From Rhizobium sp. CF080 (lineage in GTDB: Bacteria > Pseudomonadota > Alphaproteobacteria > Rhizobiales > Rhizobiaceae), in the NCBI RefSeq assembly GCF_000282095.2, contig NZ_AKKC02000004.1:372001-436000 (forward strand): a stretch of 64,000 nucleotides of DNA. The letters run 5' to 3'. The position numbers and the translations under genes are program-made. Positions within the stretch are counted from its first letter, which is position 1; each line of letters starts with the position of its first letter. The notes under the pieces were generated by a model. It did not search any database. It saw only the letters and a program-made list of their open reading frames with translations, and was not told the DNA's origin. Below, piece by piece: positions 1-8,138 of the stretch.

Positions 1-119
1 CCTGCCGATTCCTCGTAGGAGGTCTTGCGGTAAAGGTTGCCCATCTGCGCGCAGCCGAGACCCATGACGGTGAGTTCGACGGGGGCATTGGGCAGCTTTC
101 GGCGCTCGGTGACATTCAT
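1..119 (-). CDS. aldo/keto reductase, N-terminal part (cut by window edge)
   Basis: Only the first 39 or so codons are inside the window; the rest lies to the left. The reading frame begins with ATG at 119 and shows a short leader followed by a beta-strand with the segment VMGLGCAQMGNLYR. This is the typical start of aldo/keto reductases of the D-threo-aldose 1-dehydrogenase / L-fucose dehydrogenase type, which oxidise or reduce sugars with NAD(P)H in the cytoplasm. It is the last gene of the minus-strand series ATPase, permease, binding protein, reductase, which suggests it acts on the imported sugar. The family is inferred from about 40 residues only. Confidence 0.6.
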   Translation of the reverse strand, partial: MNVTERRKLPNAPVELTVMGLGCAQMGNLYRKTSYEESA

Positions 120-194
120 GGGACAGTCCGCAGTTCTGGGGATAGGGGATTACGGACGCGCACCATTCGCGATGCGCGCCCGCTGGGGTAAGGC

Positions 195-1151
195 TCAGTA
201 GAGAACGTTCTTGGCTTCCGGCTTGTCGATATTGTCCTTGGTGACGACGACGACGCCGGTATCCACGAACTTCTCGACCTTCTCCTTGTTGATCGACTGC
301 AGCACGGTCTTGACGCCGAGTTCGCCCATCTGGAAGGAGCCCTGCACGGCGATGGCCGACAGCGTGCCGTCTTTGACGAATTCCTGCAGGTCCTGGTTTC
401 CGTCAAACCCGATCGCGACCACCTTGCCGGCCTTGCCGGACTGTTTCAGCGCCCGGCCCATGCCGATCGCCGTCGGCTCGTTGGCGCCGAAAATGCCCTT
501 GAGGTCGGAATTGGCGGCCAGCACGTCGGTCGTCTGGTTGAGCGCCGTCGCCATCTGGGACTGCGAGTAGAACGGTCCGACGATGGTCAGCTTCGAGTTC
601 GCCTTGATATAGTCGGTAAAGCCGCCGACGCGGCCGATCTCGGAACCGGCACCTGCCACGTAGGACATCACGGCGATCTTGCCTTCCTTGCCCACCTTGT
701 CGATCAGCGCCTTGGCGGCCAGTTCGCCGGCCTTCTTGTTATCGGTCGCGAGGAACGACTGGTAGTACTGCTCGGAGCCCTTGGCGAGCAGCGAGTCGAT
801 GATGATCACCGGAATGCGGGCCTCCCAGGCCTTCTTGACGGCCGGAACCAGGGCGTCCGGGTCGGACGGGGCGAGCACGATGCCGGAGACCTTCCGGTTG
901 ACGGCGTTCTCGACCATGTTGACCTGGTCGGCGATCGCCGATTCCGCGGCCGGTCCCTGGAAGGTCATGGTGTTGCCGGCGCCGCCGGTCTTCATGGCGG
1001 CATCGGCGCCCTTCTGGACATTCTGCCAGAAGGTGGAATTGACGGTTTTCACGATGACGGCGATTTCGCCCGCCCAGGTCGGGACAGCACTGGCCGAGAA
1101 CGCGGTCAGCGCGATCACGGATGTCAGCAATGCGGCAGCAAGCTTTTTCAT
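195..1151 (-). CDS. sugar ABC transporter periplasmic substrate-binding protein
   Basis: A 318-residue protein with a Sec signal peptide (MKKL, a hydrophobic stretch, cleavage probably after the ASA or TWA region). The mature part is a ribose/galactose-type binding protein (Peripla_BP_4): it starts IAVIVKTVNSTFWQNVQKG and has the segments GIVLAPSDPDALVPAVKKA, IPVIIIDS and VVAIGFDGNQD. It would capture a sugar in the periplasm and deliver it to the permease and ATPase encoded upstream on the same strand. A purine-rich AGGAGGAAGAC lies just before the ATG at 1151. A repeat-containing gap of about 200 bases separates it from the permease gene. The ligand cannot be read from sequence; the nearby aldo/keto reductase and altronate-type dehydratase point to a deoxy-sugar or sugar acid. 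Confidence 0.92.
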   Translation of the reverse strand: MKKLAAALLTSVIALTAFSASAVPTWAGEIAVIVKTVNSTFWQNVQKGADAAMKTGGAGNTMTFQGPAAESAIADQVNMVENAVNRKVSGIVLAPSDPDALVPAVKKAWEARIPVIIIDSLLAKGSEQYYQSFLATDNKKAGELAAKALIDKVGKEGKIAVMSYVAGAGSEIGRVGGFTDYIKANSKLTIVGPFYSQSQMATALNQTTDVLAANSDLKGIFGANEPTAIGMGRALKQSGKAGKVVAIGFDGNQDLQEFVKDGTLSAIAVQGSFQMGELGVKTVLQSINKEKVEKFVDTGVVVVTKDNIDKPEAKNVLY

Positions 1152-1249
1152 GTCTTCCTCCTCTTATCGTTGGCCTGATCGGCCGGTTTTTAGGAGAGTT
1201 CCTCACTCCCTTGGTATTCTCGCGGGTAGAACGGTCCGCGTGCCCTTTC

Positions 1250-1350
1250 CATCGCATCGACCCGAAAATCGAAGATTTTCGGAAAGTGCGATGCGTAGAT
1301 TCAATAACTTAGAGCGTCCTTTATGCGCCCGACAGGCGCACGGCGCTCTA
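1250..1350. repeat. dispersed rhizobial intergenic repeat with two hairpins
   Basis: Two adjacent inverted repeats are visible. The first is ccgaaaatc/gattttcgg around a gaa loop (1262-1282). The second spans 1310-1350, with agagcg pairing with cgctct and tgcgcc with ggcgca. From memory, this mosaic (a gattttcgga hairpin followed by a ttagagcg...cgctcta hairpin) recurs between genes in many Rhizobium-group genomes. Here it sits inside an ABC operon between permease and binding-protein genes, and its outer stem contains the permease stop codon (TAG, 1348-1350). It may limit read-through or stabilise the upstream mRNA. Confidence 0.6.
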
Positions 1351-2376
1351 ACGGCGGTTGCGCAACTGGTCGATCCATACGGTGACTAGGATGACGAGGC
1401 CGATGATGATCTGCTGCGTGAAGGCGGAGACGCCGTTCATGTTGAGGCCGTTGCGCAGGATGCCGATCACGAAGGCACCGATCGCTGTTCCGGAAATGGT
1501 GCCGACCCCGCCGATCAGCGACGTGCCGCCGATGACCGCGCTGGCGATCGCGTCGAGTTCGTACATCACCCCCTCGTTCGGCTGGGCGGTGACGAGCCGG
1601 GACATCAGCACGCAACCGGTCAGGCCGGCCAGCGTGCCGGAGAGCACATAGGTGAAGCTGACGATGCGGGCGACGTTGACGCCGGACAGCCGGGCGGCAT
1701 CGGCATTCGAGCCGACCGCATAGATATGCCGGCCGAGCACCGAGCGGTTGAGCATGTAGGAAACGCCAAGTGCGATAACGATCATCAGGATGACCGGATA
1801 GGGGATGCCGGGAAAGATGATGGTCGGAAAGCCGTCGTCGCCGATCTTGACGACCCGGAAGAGCGAGCCGTTGCCGAGTTCGCCGAAGGATTCCCCGAGC
1901 CCCGAGACCGCCCGTGCCCCGGTGATCTGCAGCGCCACGCCGCGGGCGATCATCATCATGCCGAGCGTCGCGATGAACGGCGGCAGCTTCATCTTGGTGA
2001 CGAGAATGCCGTTGATGAAACCGCAGGCCGAGCCCGTCAGAATGCCGCAGATCATGCCGAGCCAGACCGGCGTCCCGAAATCCTTGACCGCGAGCGCCGC
2101 AACGACGCCGGATAGCGCCAGCACCGAGCCGACCGAGAGGTCGATGCCGCCGGTGATGATGACGCAGGTGGCGCCGATGCCGAGAAAGGCGATCGAGGTC
2201 ACCTGAAGCGCCACCGTCATGCCGTTGTCGATGGTGAAGAAGGCGCTGCTGGTTGCCGAAAACACGCCGATCAGCACGAACAGGCTGCCGAGGGCGGCGA
2301 ATTTCTGGATGATGTCCTTCTGCCGGTCGCTGAACGACATGCCCTTTTGCTTCGTAACGTCGGTGATCTCAGCCAT
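1348..2376 (-). CDS. sugar ABC transporter permease (RbsC family)
   Basis: A 342-residue, very hydrophobic protein with about 8-10 membrane segments, matching the BPD_transp_2 (RbsC/AraH-type) family in length and pattern. The conserved loop reads TGGIDLSVGSVLALSGVV, and AIASAVIGGTSLIGGVGT sits in the C-terminal half, both family hallmarks. It forms the membrane channel of the importer with the ATPase encoded 9 bases upstream and the binding protein encoded downstream. The N-terminus has a cytoplasmic stretch of about 25 residues (MAEITDVTKQKG). The stop codon lies within a dispersed hairpin repeat. Confidence 0.93.
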   Translation of the reverse strand: MAEITDVTKQKGMSFSDRQKDIIQKFAALGSLFVLIGVFSATSSAFFTIDNGMTVALQVTSIAFLGIGATCVIITGGIDLSVGSVLALSGVVAALAVKDFGTPVWLGMICGILTGSACGFINGILVTKMKLPPFIATLGMMMIARGVALQITGARAVSGLGESFGELGNGSLFRVVKIGDDGFPTIIFPGIPYPVILMIVIALGVSYMLNRSVLGRHIYAVGSNADAARLSGVNVARIVSFTYVLSGTLAGLTGCVLMSRLVTAQPNEGVMYELDAIASAVIGGTSLIGGVGTISGTAIGAFVIGILRNGLNMNGVSAFTQQIIIGLVILVTVWIDQLRNRR

Positions 2377-2385
2377 GGTATGCCC

Positions 2386-3984
2386 TCATCCCGCCGACCG
2401 AACGTAGCCGGAGGCGTATCGCATGATCTCTTCCTGGTCGGTTTTCGCAGTTTCCAGCACGCCGGTGATGCGGCCCTGGTGGAAGACCGCGACGCGGTCG
2501 GTCATGCCGAGAATTTCCGGCAGTTCGGAACTGATCAGCACGACGCCGATGCCGTTCGTCGCAAGCTCGTCCATGATCCGGTAGATCGCCAGCTTGGCGC
2601 CGACATCGATGCCGCGCGTCGGTTCGTCGAAGAACAGCAGCTTCGATTTGCGGAACAGCCATTTGCCGATGATGATCTTCTGCTGGTTGCCGCCCGAGAG
2701 AAGGCGAACCGGCTGCTTGATCGAGGGCGTGCGGATGTTGAGGAGGTCGATATAGTCCTTGGCGGCCTTGGCTTGCTTGGCGAAGTCGATCAGCCCGAAA
2801 CGATTGGAGACGGCCGCCATGTTGGCGAGCGTCATGTTCGCATCGACCGGCATCTTGATCGCCAGCCCTTGAGCCTTGCGGTCCTCAGAGAGATAGGCGA
2901 TGCCGGCGGCGATCGCATCGCGCGGCGAGGTGATGGAGAGCGTGTGGCCGTGCAGGCTGACCGTGCCGGCATCGAGCGGATCGGCTCCAAAAATGGCGCG
3001 CGCCACTTCCGTCCGTCCGGCGCCCATCAGGCCGGCAAAGCCCAGAATCTCGCCGCGGCGGAGCGTGAAGGAGACGTCGCGGAAGACGCCGGCGCGCGAA
3101 AGGCCTTGCGCCGAGAAGATAATCTCGTCGCTCGGGACGGACGTGCGGTCCGGAAACTTCTCTTCCAGCGACCGCCCGACCATTTTCGAGACGATCGCGT
3201 CGATGCTGGTGGCGGCAAAATCGTCGGCGGAAATATAACGGCCGTCGCGCAAGACCGTGACGCGGTCGACGATCTCGGACATCTCGTCCAGCCGGTGCGA
3301 GATATAGATGACGCCGACGCCAGACGCCTTCAGGTCGCGGATGACCTTGAAGAGCAGCCGCGTCTCCTGCTCGGTGAGCGACGAGGTCGGCTCGTCCATG
3401 ATCAGCACTTCGGCGTCCAGCGACAGCGCCTTGGCGATCTCGACCATCTGGCACTGGGCGACGGACAAGCCCCGCACCGGCCGGTCCGGATTGATGTCAA
3501 CTCCGAGCCGATCAAGGCAGCGTTTGGCGTCAGCGCGCAGCTTCTTCCGGTCGACCAGAAAACTTCCGCCGAGGAAACCGCGGCGCGGCTCGCGGGCGAG
3601 GTAGATGTTTTCCGCCACTGTCAGGTGCGGCACGAGGTTGAGTTCCTGGTGGATGATGGCGATGCCGGCGGCTTCCGATTCCCGCGTCGAGGAGAAATGC
3701 CGTTCCTCGCCCTTGTAGGTAATCGTGCCTGAACTCGGCTGGTAGACGCCGCTGACGATCTTCATCAGCGTCGACTTGCCGGCGCCGTTCTCGCCGCAGA
3801 CGGCATGGACCTCGCCGCGGTAGAGGTCGAAATGGACATTGGAGAGCGCTTTGACGCCCGGAAAATCCTTGCTGATATTGTCGAGGCGGAGCAGCGGTTC
3901 GGTGGTCGACGCTGGCGAAACGCGGCCCGGCGGCATGGCGGCGCCATACATAGTCTGCCCAAGCTTGGCCGGCCGGTTTTCCAC
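2386..3984 (-). CDS. sugar ABC transporter ATP-binding protein, two NBDs (RbsA/MglA family)
   Basis: About 532 residues with two ATP-binding halves, the usual layout of ribose/galactose importers. The N-terminal half has Walker A GENGAGKSTLMK, signature LSVAQCQMVEIAKAL and Walker B VLIMDEPTSSL; the C-terminal half has the degenerate GLMGAGRTEVAR and the signature LSGGNQQKIIIGKWL. It energises the permease encoded 9 bases downstream. The frame is open from a TTG at 4005, but a GTG at 3984 preceded by GGGAGG at good spacing is the better start. It is the first gene of the minus-strand operon and is divergent from the GntR-type regulator, which probably controls it. Confidence 0.93.
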   Translation of the reverse strand: MENRPAKLGQTMYGAAMPPGRVSPASTTEPLLRLDNISKDFPGVKALSNVHFDLYRGEVHAVCGENGAGKSTLMKIVSGVYQPSSGTITYKGEERHFSSTRESEAAGIAIIHQELNLVPHLTVAENIYLAREPRRGFLGGSFLVDRKKLRADAKRCLDRLGVDINPDRPVRGLSVAQCQMVEIAKALSLDAEVLIMDEPTSSLTEQETRLLFKVIRDLKASGVGVIYISHRLDEMSEIVDRVTVLRDGRYISADDFAATSIDAIVSKMVGRSLEEKFPDRTSVPSDEIIFSAQGLSRAGVFRDVSFTLRRGEILGFAGLMGAGRTEVARAIFGADPLDAGTVSLHGHTLSITSPRDAIAAGIAYLSEDRKAQGLAIKMPVDANMTLANMAAVSNRFGLIDFAKQAKAAKDYIDLLNIRTPSIKQPVRLLSGGNQQKIIIGKWLFRKSKLLFFDEPTRGIDVGAKLAIYRIMDELATNGIGVVLISSELPEILGMTDRVAVFHQGRITGVLETAKTDQEEIMRYASGYVRSAG

Positions 3985-4230
3985 ATTTGCCTCCCTGGGC
4001 CGCAAGGCCCATTCGCCATCGGCTCCTCCCTCCGGCGTTGCTAATGGGTAAACCCGAGGGCGAAACTGGTCAAGCCAATTTTTCCGAAAGCCTGTCGTAT
4101 CCTCCCGGAGGCAAGGCTAAAAGCATCGAGAAGTCTGGAAACTATTGTGTTTTCAATGAATCTAATTTGGCTGTTGCTCTCTTCCAGCGGCCTGATATGG
4201 TAAGGCCACATTTCCAGGACGACGAAATTC

Positions 4231-4932
4231 ATGAACGGATCCATCAAAGCGCCAGAACCGAGACGGCTGTACCAGCAGGTTGCCGACCAGATCCGGCTGC
4301 TCATCCAGGGCGGCCAGTTTCCGACCGGCGCCCGCCTGCCGGCGGAGCGGGAGCTTGCCCAGCAGCTCGGGGTCTCGCGGCCGTCTCTGCGTGAAGCGTT
4401 GATCGCGCTCGAAATCGACGGGAGCGTCGAGATCCGCATGGGATCGGGCATCTACGTGACGGCCGAGCCGGACCGTCGCCCGTGGCAGAGCGGTTCCATG
4501 GGCGAAAGCCCGCTGGAACTAATGCAGGCGCGCGCCGCGGTCGAAGGCGCGGTGATCCTGCTCGCGGCGGCACGGATCACGCCCGAGACTTTGCGGTCGC
4601 TACGCCAGACGCTCGACCAGATGCGCACCGAGATCGCCGAAGGGCGCAAGGCGCTGGATCTCGACCGGCTTTTTCATCTCACCATCGCCAGCCAGTCGGG
4701 CAATTCGGTGCTGGCGCATATCGTCGGAGATCTCTTCGATGAGCGCCACAGCCCGATGTCGGCGCAGATCCGTGCCCGGTTCGAAACGCCGGAAACCTGG
4801 GGCCTTGCGCTTGCCGAGCACGAGGCGATCTTTGCGGCGCTGGAGGCGCGCAATCCGCTTCTCGCCCAGGCGATGATGCATGCGCATCTGGAAGAATCGA
4901 AACAACGCTGGATGAATCACGAGACACGGTGA
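4231..4932 (+). CDS. FadR-type GntR family transcriptional regulator
   Basis: A 233-residue regulator. The N-terminal winged helix-turn-helix reads LYQQVADQIRLLIQGGQFP, then LPAERELAQQLGVSRPSLREAL, which is diagnostic for GntR proteins. The C-terminal half is an all-helical FCD ligand domain (LELMQARAAVEGAVILLAA ... LFHLTIASQSGNSVLAHI) containing the Asp/His residues that commonly bind a metal and a sugar-acid or organic-acid ligand. It is divergent from the sugar ABC operon and lies 33 bases upstream of the altronate-dehydratase-family gene. I infer that it represses both sides of the 4.0-4.2 kb intergenic region until the pathway intermediate accumulates. Confidence 0.92.
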   Translation: MNGSIKAPEPRRLYQQVADQIRLLIQGGQFPTGARLPAERELAQQLGVSRPSLREALIALEIDGSVEIRMGSGIYVTAEPDRRPWQSGSMGESPLELMQARAAVEGAVILLAAARITPETLRSLRQTLDQMRTEIAEGRKALDLDRLFHLTIASQSGNSVLAHIVGDLFDERHSPMSAQIRARFETPETWGLALAEHEAIFAALEARNPLLAQAMMHAHLEESKQRWMNHETR

Positions 4933-4965
4933 TATCCCTGCGCCTGTTTCGGGGAGGAAACGAAA

Positions 4966-6498
4966 ATGGATATGGCTGCTTCACCCCTCATCATCCTGAA
5001 TCCGATCGACGACGTGGGCGTCGCAAGGCGGTCGATGCAGGCCGGCGGCCCGACCGGTTATGGCGATCTTATGGCCCGCGAGCTGATCGGCCGCGGCCAC
5101 AAGGTGGCGCTGAGGGCCATCCCGAACGGCGGCGAAGTGAAGAAATACGGCCAGGTGATCGGCATCGCGACCACAGACATCGCGCCGGGCAGTCATGTGC
5201 ACCTTCATAACCTCGCCATGCTGCCGTCCGAGCATGAGCATCAGTTCAGCGTCGATATCGAGGAAAAGGGCATGCTGCCGGACGCCGAGCGGCGCACCTT
5301 CATGGGGTTTGACCGCGGCGCCGGCGGCGCCGGAACCCGCAACTATATCGGTGTCATCTCGTCGGTGAACTGTTCCGCCACGGTGTCCCGCTATATCGCC
5401 GACTATTTCAACCGCCTGGGCGGCTTGGAGGGTTTCGATAATATCGATGGCGTCGTGGCGCTCACCCATGGCGGCGGCTGCGCGCTCAACAACAAGTCGG
5501 AAGGCTACAGGCTGCTGATCCGCACCATCCAGGGCTATGCCCGGCATCCGAATTTCGGCGGCATCCTGATGATCGGGCTCGGCTGCGAAACCAACCAGAT
5601 CGCCCCGATCCTCGAACATTACCGCATGGAGGAGGGCGACCGGCTGCGGACCATGAATATCCAGCAGCATGGCGGCACCCGGAAAACGATCGATGCGGCA
5701 ATTGCCATCATCAAGGAGATGCTGCCCGGCGTGAATGCCGCGACGCGCACCCCGCAGCCGCTCTCCAAACTGAAGCTGGCGCTCGAATGCGGCGGTTCGG
5801 ACGGTTATTCCGGCATTTCCGCCAATCCGGCGCTCGGCTATGCGTCAGACCTGATCGTCCGCAACGGCGGCACGACGGTGTTGTCGGAAACGCCCGAGAT
5901 CTATGGTGCCGAACATCTGCTCACCCGCCGCGCCGTGACCCCGGACGTGGCGAAGAAGCTCCTGCAGCGGATCGACTGGTGGCGGGATTATACCGCCCGC
6001 AACGGCGACGAGCTCAACAACAACCCGTCTCACGGCAACAAGCTCGGCGGCCTGACCACCATTCTGGAAAAATCGCTCGGCGCGGTCGCCAAGGGCGGGT
6101 CGATGCCCTTGAAGGCAGTCTACGAGTTTGCCGAGACCGTTACCGAACCCGGTTTCGTGTTCATGGATACGCCCGGCTATGATCCGGTGGCCGTCACCGG
6201 CCAGGTGGCCGGCGGCTGCAACGTCATCTGTTTCACCACCGGCCGTGGTTCGGTTTCGGGCTTCAAGCCGTCGCCCTGCATCAAGATCGCCACCAATTCC
6301 GAAATGTACGAGCACATGAAGGAAGACATGGACTTGAACTGCGGCGGCATCGTCACCGGCGAGGAGACGATCGAAGAGGCGGGAATGCGGATTTTCGAGG
6401 ATGTGATCGCGGTGGCTTCGGGCAAGAAGACGCTCAGCGAAATCTACGACTACGGCGACAACGAATTCGTGCCGTGGCAGGTCGGGGCGGTTACGTGA
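4966..6498 (+). CDS. UxaA-family altronate/galactarate-type dehydratase
   Basis: A 510-residue protein of the UxaA/GarD family, close to the 495-523 residues of the E. coli members. The N-terminal SAF-like domain (about 1-100) shows GHKVALRAIPNGGEVKKYGQ and HVHLHNL. The catalytic part carries NYIGVISSVNCSATVSRYIA, THGGGCALNN, GLGCETNQ, ALECGGSDGYSGISANPALG and GFVFMDTPGYDP. These Fe- or Mn-dependent enzymes remove water from a sugar acid to give a 2-keto-3-deoxy acid. Together with the adjacent aldo/keto reductase and importer it suggests a sugar to sugar-acid to dehydration route. The exact substrate is unknown: neither UxaB nor GarL homologues are in the window. AGGAGG-like purines precede the ATG. 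Confidence 0.88.
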   Translation: MDMAASPLIILNPIDDVGVARRSMQAGGPTGYGDLMARELIGRGHKVALRAIPNGGEVKKYGQVIGIATTDIAPGSHVHLHNLAMLPSEHEHQFSVDIEEKGMLPDAERRTFMGFDRGAGGAGTRNYIGVISSVNCSATVSRYIADYFNRLGGLEGFDNIDGVVALTHGGGCALNNKSEGYRLLIRTIQGYARHPNFGGILMIGLGCETNQIAPILEHYRMEEGDRLRTMNIQQHGGTRKTIDAAIAIIKEMLPGVNAATRTPQPLSKLKLALECGGSDGYSGISANPALGYASDLIVRNGGTTVLSETPEIYGAEHLLTRRAVTPDVAKKLLQRIDWWRDYTARNGDELNNNPSHGNKLGGLTTILEKSLGAVAKGGSMPLKAVYEFAETVTEPGFVFMDTPGYDPVAVTGQVAGGCNVICFTTGRGSVSGFKPSPCIKIATNSEMYEHMKEDMDLNCGGIVTGEETIEEAGMRIFEDVIAVASGKKTLSEIYDYGDNEFVPWQVGAVT

Positions 6499-6549
6499 AA
6501 AGCATTCTACGGGGATATCGCGGGAAAACGGCTACCCGCCCCGTTCTCC

Positions 6550-6627
6550 GTCATCCTCGGGCTTGACCCGAGGATCCATGGGCTGGCGGTGCGGATGCTG
6601 GATCCTCGGCTCAAGGCCGAGGATGAC
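6550..6627. repeat. rhizobial palindromic repeat (RIME-like)
   Basis: gtcatcctcgggcttgaccc and the following bases are repeated as an inverted copy ending at 6627 (ggatcc...gaggatgac), with each arm itself able to fold. This type of palindrome is scattered between genes in rhizobia and other alphaproteobacteria. It lies between two convergent genes and probably has no coding role. Confidence 0.65.
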
Positions 6628-6655
6628 GTCGAGTGGTTGCAAGGTTCCTATAGGC

Positions 6656-6684
6656 AAAGGGCAGTGGATTAAGCCACTGCCCTT
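6656..6684. terminator. hairpin terminator between convergent genes
   Basis: aaagggcagtgg and ccactgccctt form an 11-base-pair stem around the loop attaag. T-rich bases follow on the plus strand (gtttgttt). It sits between the dehydratase gene (plus) and opgC (minus) and could stop transcription from both sides. Confidence 0.7.
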
Positions 6685-6706
6685 GTTTGTTTCGCCATAC
6701 ATCGCC

Positions 6707-7942
6707 TTACCGAATGACCATCTGCTGCGGTGCGCCGGGCTTTGCCGGCTGCTGCACCTTGACCGGGGCAGGTTCCGCCGTGCCGAACAGCTTGTCGCGT
6801 TCGCGCCACAGGGCCGGCAGCGACAGCAGCGCGATCGAAACGAGCGCAATCGCGGTCTTGGTGAACTCGTTGAGCTCCGGCGTCCGTCCGTCGAAATAAT
6901 AGACGAAATAGACGATCGCAACGTGCCACACATAGACGTAGAGCGAGTGGCGGCCGAGAAGCTGCAGGTACTTGATCGAGAACACCCAGGTGATCGCACC
7001 GGCGATGCGGCGCACCCATTCGTCCTTGTGCTTCGGACCTGCCACGATCAGCCACGTGACCAGCATCGCGACGGCTGCGAAGTTCAGGAGGTAGACCGGG
7101 CCGAAATCGGCACGGATTTCCATCGAGGCGAACTTGCCGATCATGTGCGGCGGCATCAGCTCATGCGCGGTAATCAGGCGCAGCGGCAGGAAGAACAGAA
7201 CCATCAGCAGCGCCACCTTCGGGATGAAGGTATTGTCCGGCGACAGGATATTGCTCCACTTGATCTTGCCGGCCGAGGTCAGCGCGCCGAGCACGAGGCC
7301 CGAATAGAACACGACCTGCCAGCCAAGCAGATTGAACGACACGCGGATACCCTGGTCGTCCGCACCCATGACCAGATCGTTGAGCGGGGTCGTGGCGATC
7401 TGCTGCAGGCCGAGCTGGGCCGCCATCCACAGGATGACAGAACCGGCGACCACATAATGCCACTTACCCTCCAGCACGAGCTTCACCAGCATCGGGGCGA
7501 AGAGCATGTAGACGATATACTGGGGCAGGATGTCCATGAAGGTCGGCTGGTACAGGAATGTCGCGATCGCTGCGAGGCGCAGCGGGTCGTCGAAGGTCGT
7601 GTAACCCAGCCAGTTGAACCAGATCGAATAGGCTCCCGGCAGCAGCATCTGCGCGACCAGCACAACCAACACGATGCCCATCGCATAACGATAAAGCTCG
7701 AAGGCGCGGTTGTAGATCGCCGTCCGTCCGGCCGCATAGCCGTTCTTCAGCATCTTCTTGGCATAGACCATGCCGATCAGGAGACCGGACAGGAAGACGA
7801 AGCCCTGCGCGTCTTCCACGAAGGCGAGCTGATTGTGGTTGATCTTCACCAGAAAATAGCCGCCGGCAAAGATCAGATGGTTGAGTACCATGAAAACGAG
7901 GAAATATCCTCGCATACCATCAATAATATCAAATCGTTTCAT
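6707..7942 (-). CDS. opgC: OpgC-like membrane acyl/succinyl transferase
   Basis: A 411-residue integral membrane protein with about 10 hydrophobic segments. It starts MKRFDIIDGMRGYFLVFMVLNHLIFAGGY, the OpgC_C domain signature, with GFVFLSGLLIGMVYAKKM shortly after. In Rhodobacter the homologue adds succinyl groups to osmoregulated periplasmic glucans; the active site faces the inner membrane/periplasm. Rhizobial members may decorate cyclic beta-glucan. Pro-rich residues form a short cytoplasmic tail (PAPVKVQQPAKPGAPQQ). It is monocistronic, with a hairpin terminator downstream. The domain call is firm, the substrate inferred. Confidence 0.85.
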   Translation of the reverse strand: MKRFDIIDGMRGYFLVFMVLNHLIFAGGYFLVKINHNQLAFVEDAQGFVFLSGLLIGMVYAKKMLKNGYAAGRTAIYNRAFELYRYAMGIVLVVLVAQMLLPGAYSIWFNWLGYTTFDDPLRLAAIATFLYQPTFMDILPQYIVYMLFAPMLVKLVLEGKWHYVVAGSVILWMAAQLGLQQIATTPLNDLVMGADDQGIRVSFNLLGWQVVFYSGLVLGALTSAGKIKWSNILSPDNTFIPKVALLMVLFFLPLRLITAHELMPPHMIGKFASMEIRADFGPVYLLNFAAVAMLVTWLIVAGPKHKDEWVRRIAGAITWVFSIKYLQLLGRHSLYVYVWHVAIVYFVYYFDGRTPELNEFTKTAIALVSIALLSLPALWRERDKLFGTAEPAPVKVQQPAKPGAPQQMVIR

Positions 7943-8138
7943 CGGTCGCGGTCTCCGTCTTTGCCGGTTCCGACGGCTGTCGCCTTTCGGTCCGTAAGGC
8001 CTCTGCGGGCCAGGATGTACGCGGCTAAACGCGGCAAAAAGCCGGACAGTTCCAGCCCAATTCGAGCGTTTAGACGTGATCTACCGTAAACTGTGCGTGA
8101 TGACTTCGCGATGAACGCTGGGTTGGGTGAGGTTCACA

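Noticed and set aside
2347-3732. 461-codon plus-strand frame over the sugar ABC ATPase gene
   Set aside because: Antisense shadow; composition only.
4198-4208. tggtaaggcca as an operator of the FadR-type regulator
   Set aside because: Only half matches the TGGTnnnACCA consensus and there is no second copy; too weak to list as a site.
6563-8089. 508-codon plus-strand frame opposite opgC
   Set aside because: Starts inside a repeat and runs antisense to a real membrane protein gene; no membrane or enzyme motifs.
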